A stretch of 14,405 bases of DNA from CAZCJA01 sp964499015 (GCA_964499015.1 CAZCJA010000064.1:1-14405); one strand, 5' to 3'. Shown: positions 6,652 to 13,178, counted from the first letter of the stretch. Translations and numbers: made by a program. The notes: generated from the letters alone by a model not told the origin.

Positions 6652-6944
6652 GCGAATCCACGTTAACACGGCGCGAAGGCTGGACGGTTTATACGATTCT
6701 TGTTGTGCTCACGCTGCTGGAGGTGGGCTTTGTGGCGCTCGGCCTGCCGAAGATGGCGGGCGTGGTGCTCATGCTCGGCACGACCGCGGGAAAAGTTTTG
6801 CTGATCGTTTTGTATTTCATGCACATGAAATCGGACACGCGCCTGGCCTGGCTGCTTCCGGTCATTCCCGTGGCGCTTGCGGTTTTTTTCGTGCTCATGC
6901 TGTTTCCGGATTTGGTCTACCACCTACCGCTGCAATTCCACTGA
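6648..6944 (+). CDS. coxD: Cytochrome c oxidase subunit IV (prokaryotic COX4 type)
   Basis: 98-residue membrane protein of the prokaryotic COX4 family, a small accessory subunit of bacterial oxidases. Three hydrophobic segments lie at about 15-36, 42-62 and 72-92. The family hallmark KVLLIVLYFMHMKSDTRL spans helix 2 and the following loop. The start is the ATG at 6648, overlapping the coxC stop by 4 bases; the frame is open further upstream but that stretch lies inside coxC. No Shine-Dalgarno is seen, so translation probably relies on coupling. Confidence 0.93.
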   Translation: MSESTLTRREGWTVYTILVVLTLLEVGFVALGLPKMAGVVLMLGTTAGKVLLIVLYFMHMKSDTRLAWLLPVIPVALAVFFVLMLFPDLVYHLPLQFH

Positions 6945-7105
6945 TGTGCTCCCTCTGCCGTGAAGCGCTTCGTTCCGCCGGCCAAATCGACCTGATCACC
7001 GGGTATTACTGGAGCGTTTTTGTCATCGGCATCGTGCCGCTGATCGTTCTGGGGATCGGGATCTTTTACGCGCGCCGCGCCTACCGCAACGACAAATCGG
7101 CTTAA
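6944..7105 (+). CDS. Small Cys-motif membrane protein at the end of the cox operon
   Basis: 53-residue protein, unnamed. It begins MCSLCREAL, so C2 and C5 form a CxxC at the extreme cytoplasmic N-terminus. One membrane helix follows at about 20-45 (WSVFVIGIVPLIVLGIGIFY) and a short basic tail (ARRAYRNDK) ends it. The ATG overlaps the coxD stop as TGATG, which indicates translational coupling and operon membership. I recall similar tiny CxLC membrane proteins near oxidase genes but know no assigned name. A role as a small oxidase subunit, or in copper or haem handling, is inference from position and Cys residues. The TAA stop shares bases with the stop of the convergent AsmA-like gene. Confidence 0.8.
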   Translation: MCSLCREALRSAGQIDLITGYYWSVFVIGIVPLIVLGIGIFYARRAYRNDKSA

Positions 7106-8577
7106 GGTTTTTCCCGCGCGACCGCCGGGTTATGCAGCGTGCCTTTGACCACGAACCACGCGGCGCCGAGGCGTATGCGCGCGTTGATCACGTTCTTCGG
7201 AAAATTGATGTGGCCCGTGAAGCCGACGTTTAAAAGCGGGCTCGCCAGCATGATTTCGTTGCGGGCCGTGGCGACGCCGTCTTTCACGTCAATTACGCCG
7301 ACGATGGTTTTAAAAGGGAGCCCGCCGTTCTGACGCAGATGCGAGCGTTTTAGAATCGCCAATGCTTTGACGAACCCCGGCATCTCGGTGAGCTTGCCGT
7401 CACGGACGATCAAGGTGATTTGCCCGTCGACCCTCCGGATCAGCTTCGGCCCCAAAACGGACGCCAGTTCGGCGTCGACGTCGGCGTCGCCGCTCACATC
7501 CCAAACCAGCGGCTTCTTTAAATCGGCGGCGATGTCGTCCGCCGTAGCGTCGGCCGACATTAGATAGCCGGAGTGGAACCAGCGCAGCATTTCGGCGACG
7601 TCGGCCTTCTTGGTTTTCACCGACAGCGCGACTTTTTTATTGACCAGGTCTTTGATGTGCACAACCGCATCAACGCGCGTGGGGCTGCCGATCAGAGACA
7701 GATTCAGCGTGGAACGGGCGTACGGATGGAGAAAGCCGTCGGCTTTGATTTCCGGGAACGGCAGCTCCGGCCGCGCTTTGATTCCGTCGCCCGCAAAACG
7801 GACTTTCCAAAATCCGTACTGCCCCGCCTTTGACACATTGGCCTCCGCGTTCAATTCCCCCTCAAACCAGCGCAGCACCGGCAAATACATCAGCAGCGCC
7901 TGGACCGGCAGGCGGCGCAGCACCGCGCGCACGCGCGGACGGTTGCTGATCGTGCCTTTGATGTCGAAGGTCGTGGGCGTGCTGGTCGACGGCAGGACCG
8001 CCTCCAATTTAAACGGAAATTCCGTGTCGGGTCCCAAGCCGTTAATGTCGCCCGCCGCGTTCACGATGAAAGGCTCATTGAACGGCGTGGCGCTGTTTTC
8101 GGCGTCGATCACGTGCAGCCGGGCGTTGTCGATGCGGAAAACGTTGTAGGCGACTTTTTGTTTTTGGCCCGGCACGTAAATTTTGCGGGCGTGCGCGGCC
8201 AGGTCCGCCACCATGCTGGTCAGGTTCATTTTTCCATCGTGGGTGTAGCGCAGATAAAGCTGGGCGTCCTGAAACTGCATTTTTCCGACGCGCAGGCGGC
8301 CCGAGGTGAGCGTTTTCCAGGAGATCACCATCTTGGCGCGCGGCGCTTCCGCCATCAGCACGTTGGGCGCTTCCCACAACTTCAGGTTCTTGCCGCTCAA
8401 ATGCGTCGGCCAGAAAATCCACCGGATTTCGCCGATGGTCAGCGTCCGGCGCAGGAAGTTGGAGAAGACGGTTTCGAGTTTTTCCTTAAGGTGGGCGTTT
8501 TTCTCAGCGGCTGACAGTGGCGAAAAAAGGGCCGCGGCGAAAAAAAGGGCGAGACTAAAGCGAGATAAGCGGGACAA
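7102..8577 (-). CDS. AsmA-like periplasmic protein
   Basis: 491-residue exported protein. The N-terminus RLSRFSLALFFAAALFSPLSA is a Sec signal peptide, with likely cleavage after about residue 23. The mature protein is rich in beta strands of AsmA/DUF3971 type: an N-terminal region with LTIGEIRWIFWPTHLSGKNLKLWEAP and VGKMQFQDAQLYLRYT, and a C-terminal AsmA-like region with LPFKTIVGVIDVKDGVATARNEIMLASPLLNVGFTG split across about 430-470. AsmA-family proteins act in outer-membrane or envelope lipid homeostasis, often as lipid-transfer bridges; here the N-terminal membrane anchor seems replaced by a cleavable signal. The start is a TTG at 8577, preceded by GGTGGAGA, overlapping the ABM gene by 23 bases; no ATG fits. 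Last gene of the minus-strand cluster. Confidence 0.85.
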   Translation of the reverse strand: MSRLSRFSLALFFAAALFSPLSAAEKNAHLKEKLETVFSNFLRRTLTIGEIRWIFWPTHLSGKNLKLWEAPNVLMAEAPRAKMVISWKTLTSGRLRVGKMQFQDAQLYLRYTHDGKMNLTSMVADLAAHARKIYVPGQKQKVAYNVFRIDNARLHVIDAENSATPFNEPFIVNAAGDINGLGPDTEFPFKLEAVLPSTSTPTTFDIKGTISNRPRVRAVLRRLPVQALLMYLPVLRWFEGELNAEANVSKAGQYGFWKVRFAGDGIKARPELPFPEIKADGFLHPYARSTLNLSLIGSPTRVDAVVHIKDLVNKKVALSVKTKKADVAEMLRWFHSGYLMSADATADDIAADLKKPLVWDVSGDADVDAELASVLGPKLIRRVDGQITLIVRDGKLTEMPGFVKALAILKRSHLRQNGGLPFKTIVGVIDVKDGVATARNEIMLASPLLNVGFTGHINFPKNVINARIRLGAAWFVVKGTLHNPAVAREKP

Positions 8578-8842
8578 TCTCCACCGACTCGAGGAGTTCT
8601 GCCTTGCGTTTCATCGCTTCAGCGACGTGTTTGCTCTGCAAGTGTTCGTTCAGCGCCTGTTCCGACTCCCACTCTTCGATGAAAATAAACGCGCGCGGGT
8701 TGCCTTTGGCCTCGTGCAGCATGTAGGTGAGGCAACCCGGCTCTTTGTGCGTTTCCTCGACGAGTTTGAGTAAAAGCTTCTTGGTCTCGGCTTCCTTGCC
8801 GGGCTTGGCGGTGAGCGTGGCGACGACGTTAATAGGGGTCAA
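8555..8842 (-). CDS. ABM-family (antibiotic biosynthesis monooxygenase-like) protein
   Basis: 95-residue protein with the dimeric alpha/beta-barrel ABM fold (YgiN type). Recognisable parts are INVVATLTAKPGKEAETKKLL (4-24), the EPGCLTYMLHEAK strand (about 34-46), FIFIEEWESEQALNEHLQSKH (about 52-72) and the terminal VEIVPLI strand. Members include quinol monooxygenases, haem-degrading enzymes and many uncharacterised stress proteins, so the substrate cannot be stated. The start is a TTG at 8842, strongly supported by GGAGGA (8847-8852) at 4 bases; no ATG is available. It lies 11 bases after the CNMP-domain gene and overlaps the AsmA-like gene. Confidence 0.88.
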   Translation of the reverse strand: MTPINVVATLTAKPGKEAETKKLLLKLVEETHKEPGCLTYMLHEAKGNPRAFIFIEEWESEQALNEHLQSKHVAEAMKRKAELLESVEIVPLISL

Positions 8843-8846
8843 GGCG

Positions 8847-8852
8847 TCCTCC
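8847..8852 (-). promoter_or_regulatory. Shine-Dalgarno supporting a TTG start
   Basis: GGAGGA on the minus strand ends 4 bases before the TTG at 8842. It sits in the short gap after the cyclic-nucleotide-domain gene and decides the start of the ABM-family gene, which has no ATG. Confidence 0.7.
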
Positions 8853-8853
8853 G

Positions 8854-9312
8854 TCAGGTACGGCGTGTGTTCAGAAATTTGCGGGTTTCAGCGACGGCGT
8901 GCATGTGTTTTCGGAACTGATCGTTCTCGAGCAGAAGCTCGTCGATCACATTCCGGCCGACGACGAACAGTTTGGTCGGCGCGAGGGTTTTGGTGGTGGC
9001 GGTGCGGCGCGAACCGTCGATCAGCGCCATTTCCCCGAAGAAGTGGCCCGGCCCAAGCTCTTCCAACAAATCCGCTTTTTTGAAAATCCCTTTTTTGTAT
9101 TTAACGGCCACGCGGCCTTCGAGAATCAAATACAGCGCGCCGGGCTTTTCGCCCTGCTTAAAAATTGTCTCGCCCTCGTCGTATCCGTATAGCTTGGTTT
9201 GACCGGCCAACGCGTCGACGTCGATCCACGACGGCTTGGAAAAAAAATCGACTTTCTTCAGCTGTTTGCGCAGCTGCGCGCGTTCGTCGGCGCCGAGCGT
9301 AAGCTTCTTCAT
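8854..9312 (-). CDS. Stand-alone cyclic nucleotide-binding domain protein
   Basis: 152-residue cytoplasmic protein that is almost entirely a CNMP-binding (CRP/PKA-R type) domain. Visible elements are YDEGETIFKQGEKPGALYLILEGRVAV (about 44-70) and the phosphate-binding cassette FFGEMALIDGSRRTATTKTL (91-110), with G93, E94 and the phosphate-contacting R103. There is no C-terminal helix-turn-helix, kinase, GGDEF or other effector domain; only a helical tail (about 120-150) follows. It may act as a regulatory subunit by protein contact, but the partner is unknown. The ATG overlaps the lipoprotein TGA as ATGA. Binding of cAMP versus cGMP, or of neither, cannot be told from sequence. Confidence 0.9.
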   Translation of the reverse strand: MKKLTLGADERAQLRKQLKKVDFFSKPSWIDVDALAGQTKLYGYDEGETIFKQGEKPGALYLILEGRVAVKYKKGIFKKADLLEELGPGHFFGEMALIDGSRRTATTKTLAPTKLFVVGRNVIDELLLENDQFRKHMHAVAETRKFLNTRRT

Positions 9313-9749
9313 TGCGGTTCGGGCGTGACGTTTTCCGGAATGTACTGCGTGTCTTTCATGCGGTAGGCGTCGGTGTCGAGATACGGGTATTCGATCGCGC
9401 GGGTTTGGTCCATCTGACCTTTGTAATAGCGGAAAGCGATGTTCAAGCGCTGCTTGGCGTCCGGAAACGGCAGGTTCTCAAACCGGGCCACGCCGAATTT
9501 ATCGGTGACCTGGGTTACGGGCTCGCTTTTCCCTTTGACCCACGCGTCAACGTTAAAACCAACGGCCGCCGGCGTGCTCGGCGTGCCGCGCAGCACTTTA
9601 ACGAACACTTTATAGTTGTTCCCTTCGCGCGGGCCATCGGTGGGCACCTGGGCGACGAGCGCGTTTAAATCGGAGGTTTCGGTTTTGGCTTTGCAGCCGT
9701 TAAGGACGAACAGCGATGCGGCGATAAGAGCAAGAGAGATGTTTTTCAT
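9309..9749 (-). CDS. Lipoprotein of unknown function
   Basis: 146-residue exported lipoprotein. Signal sequence MKNISLALIAASLFVLNGC carries a good lipobox (LNGC), with C19 as the acylated residue. Because the residue after Cys is Lys rather than Asp, outer-membrane sorting is likely if the organism has a Lol system. The mature part contains a beta-rich region (NYKVFVKVLRGTP, VGFNVDAWVKG, VTDKFGVARFENLP, LNIAFRYYKG) resembling a carboxypeptidase-regulatory or transthyretin-like fold, by eye only. A TAGAAT box at 9758-9763 precedes the ATG by 8 bases, so it may have its own promoter besides read-through from uup, which ends 15 bases upstream. Confidence 0.85.
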   Translation of the reverse strand: MKNISLALIAASLFVLNGCKAKTETSDLNALVAQVPTDGPREGNNYKVFVKVLRGTPSTPAAVGFNVDAWVKGKSEPVTQVTDKFGVARFENLPFPDAKQRLNIAFRYYKGQMDQTRAIEYPYLDTDAYRMKDTQYIPENVTPEPQ

Positions 9750-9757
9750 AGAGCGGG

Positions 9758-9763
9758 ATTCTA
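9758..9763 (-). promoter_or_regulatory. -10-like box TAGAAT before the lipoprotein gene
   Basis: TAGAAT follows directly after the uup stop codon on the minus strand and ends 8 bases before the ATG at 9749. The spacer CCCGCTCT resembles that before uup and the DUF2914 gene. It suggests a second start of transcription inside the cluster. Function is inferred. Confidence 0.45.
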
Positions 9764-9764
9764 A

Positions 9765-11540
9765 CTATTTTTTGGTTGCCAACTCTTCCCACCGCAACAA
9801 AAGCGTTTCCAGATTGTGCTCCGCCTGCGTGAGCGTTTGCTGGCGGGCGTACAACTCGTTGGCCTGGCTGGCCACCGCGGGATCGTTTAAGGCGGCGCGC
9901 GCTTTGGCGATGGCGGCCTCGGCGTCCGCAATCAGCGCCTCCACTTTCCGCAATTCCTTGCTGTCGTTCTTCGACGGTTTCTTCTTGGGTTCCGGAACGG
10001 GCGCGGGCGCCGCAACGGCTTCGTCCTGCGCCATTTCCCACTGCGGCAAGTCGGCATAAAAACGGCCGTTGCCTTTCCCATCCAAGAACAAAATCTCTTT
10101 GCTGACGCGGTCCAACAAGTAGCGGTCGTGGGTCACCAACACGAGAGCGCCGGTAAAATCCGCGATGCTGGTCTCGAGAACCTCAAGGGAGGCGATGTCC
10201 AAATCGTTGGTGGGTTCGTCCAAAAGCAGAACGTCCGCGGGCCGGAGCATCAGCCGCGCGATCAGCACGCGGGACTGCTCGCCGCCGGACAAACGGCTCA
10301 GCGGCAAATCCAACTGCTCTTTATTAAACAGAAACCGCTCCGCCCAGCCGATCACGTGGATCGGGCGGTCTTGAAAAATCACCTTGTCCCCCGAATCGCA
10401 CAGCGCGCGGCGCAGCGGCATGTTCAGATCCAGCTGCTCGCGGTGCTGATCAAAGGTGACGACTTTAAGCCCTTCGGCGCGCTTGATGTGGCCGCCGGTC
10501 GGCTGCAGTTCTCCCGCGAGAATTTTCAGCAGCGTGCTTTTGCCCGAGCCGTTCCCGCCGAGCAGGCCCAATTTTGTTCCGGGGCTCAAGATCAAATCCA
10601 TCGGCCCAAAGAGTTTGCGGCCGCCGCGGCTCATCTGCAGTTCGCGCGCGTCGATCAACAGCTTGCTTTGGCGGTCGCTGCTGGAAAAATTAATGGAGGC
10701 CGCGCGGTCCTGCGCGTTGCGGTATTCCAACTCTTTTAAGTTTTCAATCAGGCCGCCGGCGCGGTCGATGCGCGCTTTCTGTTTGGTGGTGCGCGCTTTG
10801 GGGCCCCGGCTCAGCCATTCCAGCTCCCGGCGCACGGTGTTGCGGGCGGATTCTTCCTGTTGGGCCTGGGCGTCGAACAATTTTTCCCGGTTCTCGATGA
10901 AATCCGAATAGTTGCCCGCGCTGCTGAAGTGGCCGTCTTTGTATTTTTTGTTCAGCTCGATCACGCGGTTGCATACCGCTTCCAGGAAGCGGCGGTCGTG
11001 TGTGATCATGAGAAATGAAAATTGCAGGCCCGACAGAAATTCTTCCAGCCACTGCACGCCTTCCACGTCCAAATGGTTGGTGGGCTCGTCGAGCAGGAGC
11101 AAGTCCGGCTCGGTGAGCACCTGGGAAAGAATGGCCAGGCGTTTGCGCCAGCCGCCGGAGAGCGAATCCACGCGCTGATTCGGCAGAAATCCCGCCTGCT
11201 CCATCCCGGCCTCGATGCGGATTTCGATCTCGTAATCCTCGAGACCCAGCCCCTGGAGCGCATGCGTGAGTTCTTCCTGAATGGTGGCGCCTTTGGGCGG
11301 CTCGGCGGAAAAATCGCGCTGGGCCAAATAGCGCACGCGCAGGCCCCGGCGCACGTTGATTTTTCCTTCGTCCGGCTTTTCCAGGCCGGCGAGGATTTTC
11401 AACAGCGTGGATTTCCCGGCGCCGTTGGGGCCGATCAAGCCCGTGCGTTCATTTTCAAAGAGTCCGAACGTCAGGCCTTCGAATAAAGGCCTCGACGTAA
11501 AACTCTTGGACAGATTTTGACAGCTTAAAAGGTTCGCCAT
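9765..11540 (-). CDS. uup: ABC-F family ATPase, Uup type
   Basis: 591-residue cytoplasmic protein with two fused ATPase domains and no membrane region. ABC-F proteins act on ribosomes; Uup is also linked to branched DNA intermediates. First domain: Walker A GPNGAGKS (37-44), signature LSGGWRKR (127-134), Walker B LLLLDEPTNHLD (147-158) and MITHDRRF. The interdomain helical linker (about 212-290) carries SRGPKARTTKQKARIDR (244-260), typical of the Uup clade. Second domain: GGNGSGKS (328-335), LSGGEQSR (417-424), LLLDEPTNDLD (438-448) and VTHDRYLLD. A Pro/Ala/Lys linker leads to a C-terminal coiled coil (about 527-588) characteristic of Uup. The ATG at 11540 follows a TAGTAT box after 9 bases. 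It starts the cluster that runs to 7102. Confidence 0.95.
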   Translation of the reverse strand: MANLLSCQNLSKSFTSRPLFEGLTFGLFENERTGLIGPNGAGKSTLLKILAGLEKPDEGKINVRRGLRVRYLAQRDFSAEPPKGATIQEELTHALQGLGLEDYEIEIRIEAGMEQAGFLPNQRVDSLSGGWRKRLAILSQVLTEPDLLLLDEPTNHLDVEGVQWLEEFLSGLQFSFLMITHDRRFLEAVCNRVIELNKKYKDGHFSSAGNYSDFIENREKLFDAQAQQEESARNTVRRELEWLSRGPKARTTKQKARIDRAGGLIENLKELEYRNAQDRAASINFSSSDRQSKLLIDARELQMSRGGRKLFGPMDLILSPGTKLGLLGGNGSGKSTLLKILAGELQPTGGHIKRAEGLKVVTFDQHREQLDLNMPLRRALCDSGDKVIFQDRPIHVIGWAERFLFNKEQLDLPLSRLSGGEQSRVLIARLMLRPADVLLLDEPTNDLDIASLEVLETSIADFTGALVLVTHDRYLLDRVSKEILFLDGKGNGRFYADLPQWEMAQDEAVAAPAPVPEPKKKPSKNDSKELRKVEALIADAEAAIAKARAALNDPAVASQANELYARQQTLTQAEHNLETLLLRWEELATKK

Positions 11541-11549
11541 GAGGGCGGG

Positions 11550-11555
11550 ATACTA
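11550..11555 (-). promoter_or_regulatory. -10-like box TAGTAT before uup
   Basis: TAGTAT on the minus strand ends 9 bases before the uup ATG; the spacer CCCGCCCTC matches those of two other genes here. It lies in the 64-base gap between the divergent uup and mtgA genes. No Shine-Dalgarno and no clear -35 are seen. Confidence 0.4.
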
Positions 11556-11604
11556 ACAAATGGGCCCGACGGAAAAGACACGCGGAAAGTGATAAAAGAA
11601 AATT

Positions 11605-12342
11605 ATGTTCAAGCGATTCCTGCTGTTTGCCGCGCTCTTGATGCTCGTTTTCACCGTTCCTGCCGTGCTTTATCTCGGCGCGCTGCCGGACGTGCGCCAA
11701 TACACAAAAATCAATCCGCAAACCTCCGCGATCCGCACGCATCGCGAAAAACAGGCCCGCGCGCGCGGCCGCCAGCCGCGTTCCGCCATGATTTGGCGAA
11801 AACTCGACCGCATTTCTCCCCACCTGATTAATGCGGTCATTCTCGCTGAGGATGACAGGTTCTTTGAACACAACGGCTTCGACCTGACGCAAATCAAAAA
11901 CGCGTTCCGGGAAAACTGGGCGCGCCGGCGCTTTGCCTTCGGCGGAAGCACGCTCACCCAGCAATTGGCGCGCACGCTTTATCTGTCGTCGCACAAAAAC
12001 ATTCTGCGCAAAGCCAAAGAAGCGCTGATCGCACGGCGGCTGGAAAAAGCGCTCACGAAGAAGCGGATCCTGGAGCTCTATTTAAACGTGGTGGAATGGG
12101 GACCGCAGGTTTACGGCGCGGAAGCGGCGGCACAATTTCATTTTCAGAAATCAGCTCAGGATTTAACGCCGGAGGAGGCGATCGCCCTCGCGGTGATTCT
12201 GCCCAGCCCGCGCAAATGGAAGCCGATGGGCGAAAGCGCGTTTATCAACCGGCGCAAAAATATTCTTTACGAACGCATGATCCGCGCGGGACACATCGTG
12301 CCGGAGATTCCCGTGCTGAACGAGGACGAATCAGGCCTGTAG
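11605..12342 (+). CDS. mtgA: Monofunctional peptidoglycan glycosyltransferase (GT51)
   Basis: 245-residue enzyme that polymerises lipid II into glycan strands at the inner membrane. One N-terminal membrane anchor (about 4-26) precedes a GT51 domain. Conserved motifs are AEDDRFFEHNGFD (81-93, with catalytic E82), FGGSTLTQQLART (112-124), KAKEALIARRLEKALTKKRILELYLNVVEWG split over 136-166 (second acidic residue E157) and YGAEAAA (170-176). No transpeptidase domain follows, and the length matches MtgA. The ATG has no clear Shine-Dalgarno; a GATAAA stretch lies 8 bases upstream. It is divergent from uup and stands alone. Confidence 0.94.
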   Translation: MFKRFLLFAALLMLVFTVPAVLYLGALPDVRQYTKINPQTSAIRTHREKQARARGRQPRSAMIWRKLDRISPHLINAVILAEDDRFFEHNGFDLTQIKNAFRENWARRRFAFGGSTLTQQLARTLYLSSHKNILRKAKEALIARRLEKALTKKRILELYLNVVEWGPQVYGAEAAAQFHFQKSAQDLTPEEAIALAVILPSPRKWKPMGESAFINRRKNILYERMIRAGHIVPEIPVLNEDESGL

Positions 12343-12417
12343 AAGCGGCTTGTAGCTGTCGCGGTAATAATAGGCGAGGGAAAAATACGATCGTGGCCAG
12401 CCGCGCGAATTTCCCCG
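12331..12417 (-). pseudogene. Possible C-terminal gene remnant
   Basis: The 103-base gap between mtgA and the convergent zinc-ribbon gene has no full gene. One minus-strand frame reads 28 codons rich in aromatic residues, ending YFSLAYYYRDSYKPLLQA and a TGA that overlaps the mtgA end. A TGA precedes it in frame and no start codon is present. It could be a decayed C-terminus or chance; another frame of the same stretch also reads plausibly (GKFARLATIVFFPRLLL). No terminator hairpin is seen here. Confidence 0.15.
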
Positions 12418-12445
12418 TCACAAGCGCCGGTCTTCACATCAAAGG

Positions 12446-12961
12446 TCACGATGTGCGCCGTACCAACTCATCGGCCTGCTTCAGCAAATCGGCCTTCTCG
12501 CGTTCCCAGCGCGCTTTTTCCGCCTGATAGCGTTCTAATTTTCGATTGACACCGGCTCTCATCCACACGGCCGCAGGCCACGCCGCTGCCAGACATGCCA
12601 ACCCCCAAAACACATACGAGAAATACAAACACACAACACCGATCGCGCCCAGGAACACGATTGTCATTAGCGTCGACATGACGGGCGTCGTCTCATCCGG
12701 CGGAAACAAGCGCGAGGGCTGGCCTCGGCCCATGCTGATGGGAATCATATATGGAAGGACGCGTTGGGAGAAATTCTGCTGCCCTTGTTCCAAACGAGCG
12801 GCCACATCCAGCAGCGCTTGCGTGGCGCGAATGGTGCAGCCCTCTTTGTTGAGTTGGTTCAATTTTCCGCAGGAGGAACAGAGCCAAAGGCTCGGGCCGG
12901 TGGATTTCATGCCGTCGCATGTGTTGCAGTTATAACAGTAAATGTCTTCGGGACGATCCAT
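12446..12961 (-). CDS. Zinc-ribbon membrane protein with C-terminal coiled coil
   Basis: 171-residue protein, not recognised as a named family. The N-terminus has Cys pairs C9/C12 (with C15) and C28/C31, a zinc-ribbon pattern, and C42 nearby. A helical stretch (about 45-68, TQALLDVAARLEQGQQNF) leads to two membrane helices (about 95-114 and 117-134). The tail from about 138 is strongly charged and helical (RKLERYQAEKARWEREKADLL), probably a coiled coil. Both ends would face the cytoplasm. The ATG follows a TAAGAT box after 8 bases and has no Shine-Dalgarno. It converges on mtgA; tRNA-Ser lies just upstream in the same orientation. Confidence 0.8.
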   Translation of the reverse strand: MDRPEDIYCYNCNTCDGMKSTGPSLWLCSSCGKLNQLNKEGCTIRATQALLDVAARLEQGQQNFSQRVLPYMIPISMGRGQPSRLFPPDETTPVMSTLMTIVFLGAIGVVCLYFSYVFWGLACLAAAWPAAVWMRAGVNRKLERYQAEKARWEREKADLLKQADELVRRTS

Positions 12962-12969
12962 AGAGTCAA

Positions 12970-12975
12970 ATCTTA
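12970..12975 (-). promoter_or_regulatory. -10-like box TAAGAT before the zinc-ribbon gene
   Basis: TAAGAT ends 8 bases before the ATG at 12961 on the minus strand. It fits TANNNT and the spacing seen for other first genes in this window. It is a weaker match than TAGAAT. Confidence 0.3.
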
Positions 12976-13017
12976 GCGCGAGCCCGCCGAACGCGGATAA
13001 AAATGTTTTGAATAAAA

Positions 13018-13104
13018 CGGAGAGGGAGGGATTCGAACCCCCGGTACCCGTGAAGGTACAGATGATTTCAAGTCATCCGCATTAAACCGCTCTGCCACCT
13101 CTCC
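13018..13104 (-). tRNA. tRNA-Ser (anticodon TGA)
   Basis: 87 bases read on the minus strand. The 7-bp acceptor stem is GGAGAGG/CCTCTCC with discriminator G at 13018. The anticodon arm is GATGA-CTTGAAA-TCATC, giving anticodon TGA, which reads UCA codons. A long variable arm (TGTACCTTCACGGGTAC) identifies a class II tRNA, and the T arm contains GGTTCGAATCC. CCA is not encoded; TTTTATT follows the discriminator. A degenerate copy of its 5' half lies just upstream (13111-13151). Confidence 0.96.
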
Positions 13105-13110
13105 ATTATC

Positions 13111-13151
13111 ATTTCAAGGATGGTGACTGCACACAACGCTGCCACCTCTCC
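13111..13151 (-). repeat. Degenerate duplicate of the tRNA-Ser 5' half
   Basis: This 41-base stretch is aligned end to end with 13065-13104 of tRNA-Ser. Both begin ATTTCAAG and both end CTGCCACCTCTCC on the plus strand (8- and 13-base exact matches at the two ends), with a diverged middle of almost the same length. On the minus strand it is the acceptor 5' strand and D-arm start through to the anticodon loop, without the 3' half, so it cannot fold as a tRNA. It may be a partial tandem duplication or an integration scar. Confidence 0.6.
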
Positions 13152-13172
13152 TGAAATTACCTAGCTGTTCCG

Positions 13173-13178
13173 ATTCTA
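13173..13178 (-). promoter_or_regulatory. -10-like box TAGAAT upstream of the tRNA-Ser region
   Basis: TAGAAT follows immediately after the TAG stop of the CxxCxGxG-protein gene on the minus strand. It is the only promoter-like box between that gene and tRNA-Ser. Transcription from it would cross the 5'-half remnant at 13151-13111 before the tRNA at 13104, giving a tRNA precursor with a leader of about 60 bases. Confidence 0.35.

Noticed and set aside
8854..9312. The cyclic-nucleotide-domain protein as a CRP/FNR regulator of the 3547-3562 palindrome
   Set aside because: At 152 residues it has no helix-turn-helix, so it cannot be the DNA-binding factor itself.
12343..12445. Intrinsic terminator between convergent mtgA and the zinc-ribbon gene
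   Set aside because: No stable hairpin followed by a T-run could be found in either direction.
13018..13151. Att-site core for an integrated element spanning the window end
   Set aside because: The 13-base match is to the tRNA 5' end only 47 bases away and no integrase is visible, so an element boundary cannot be claimed.
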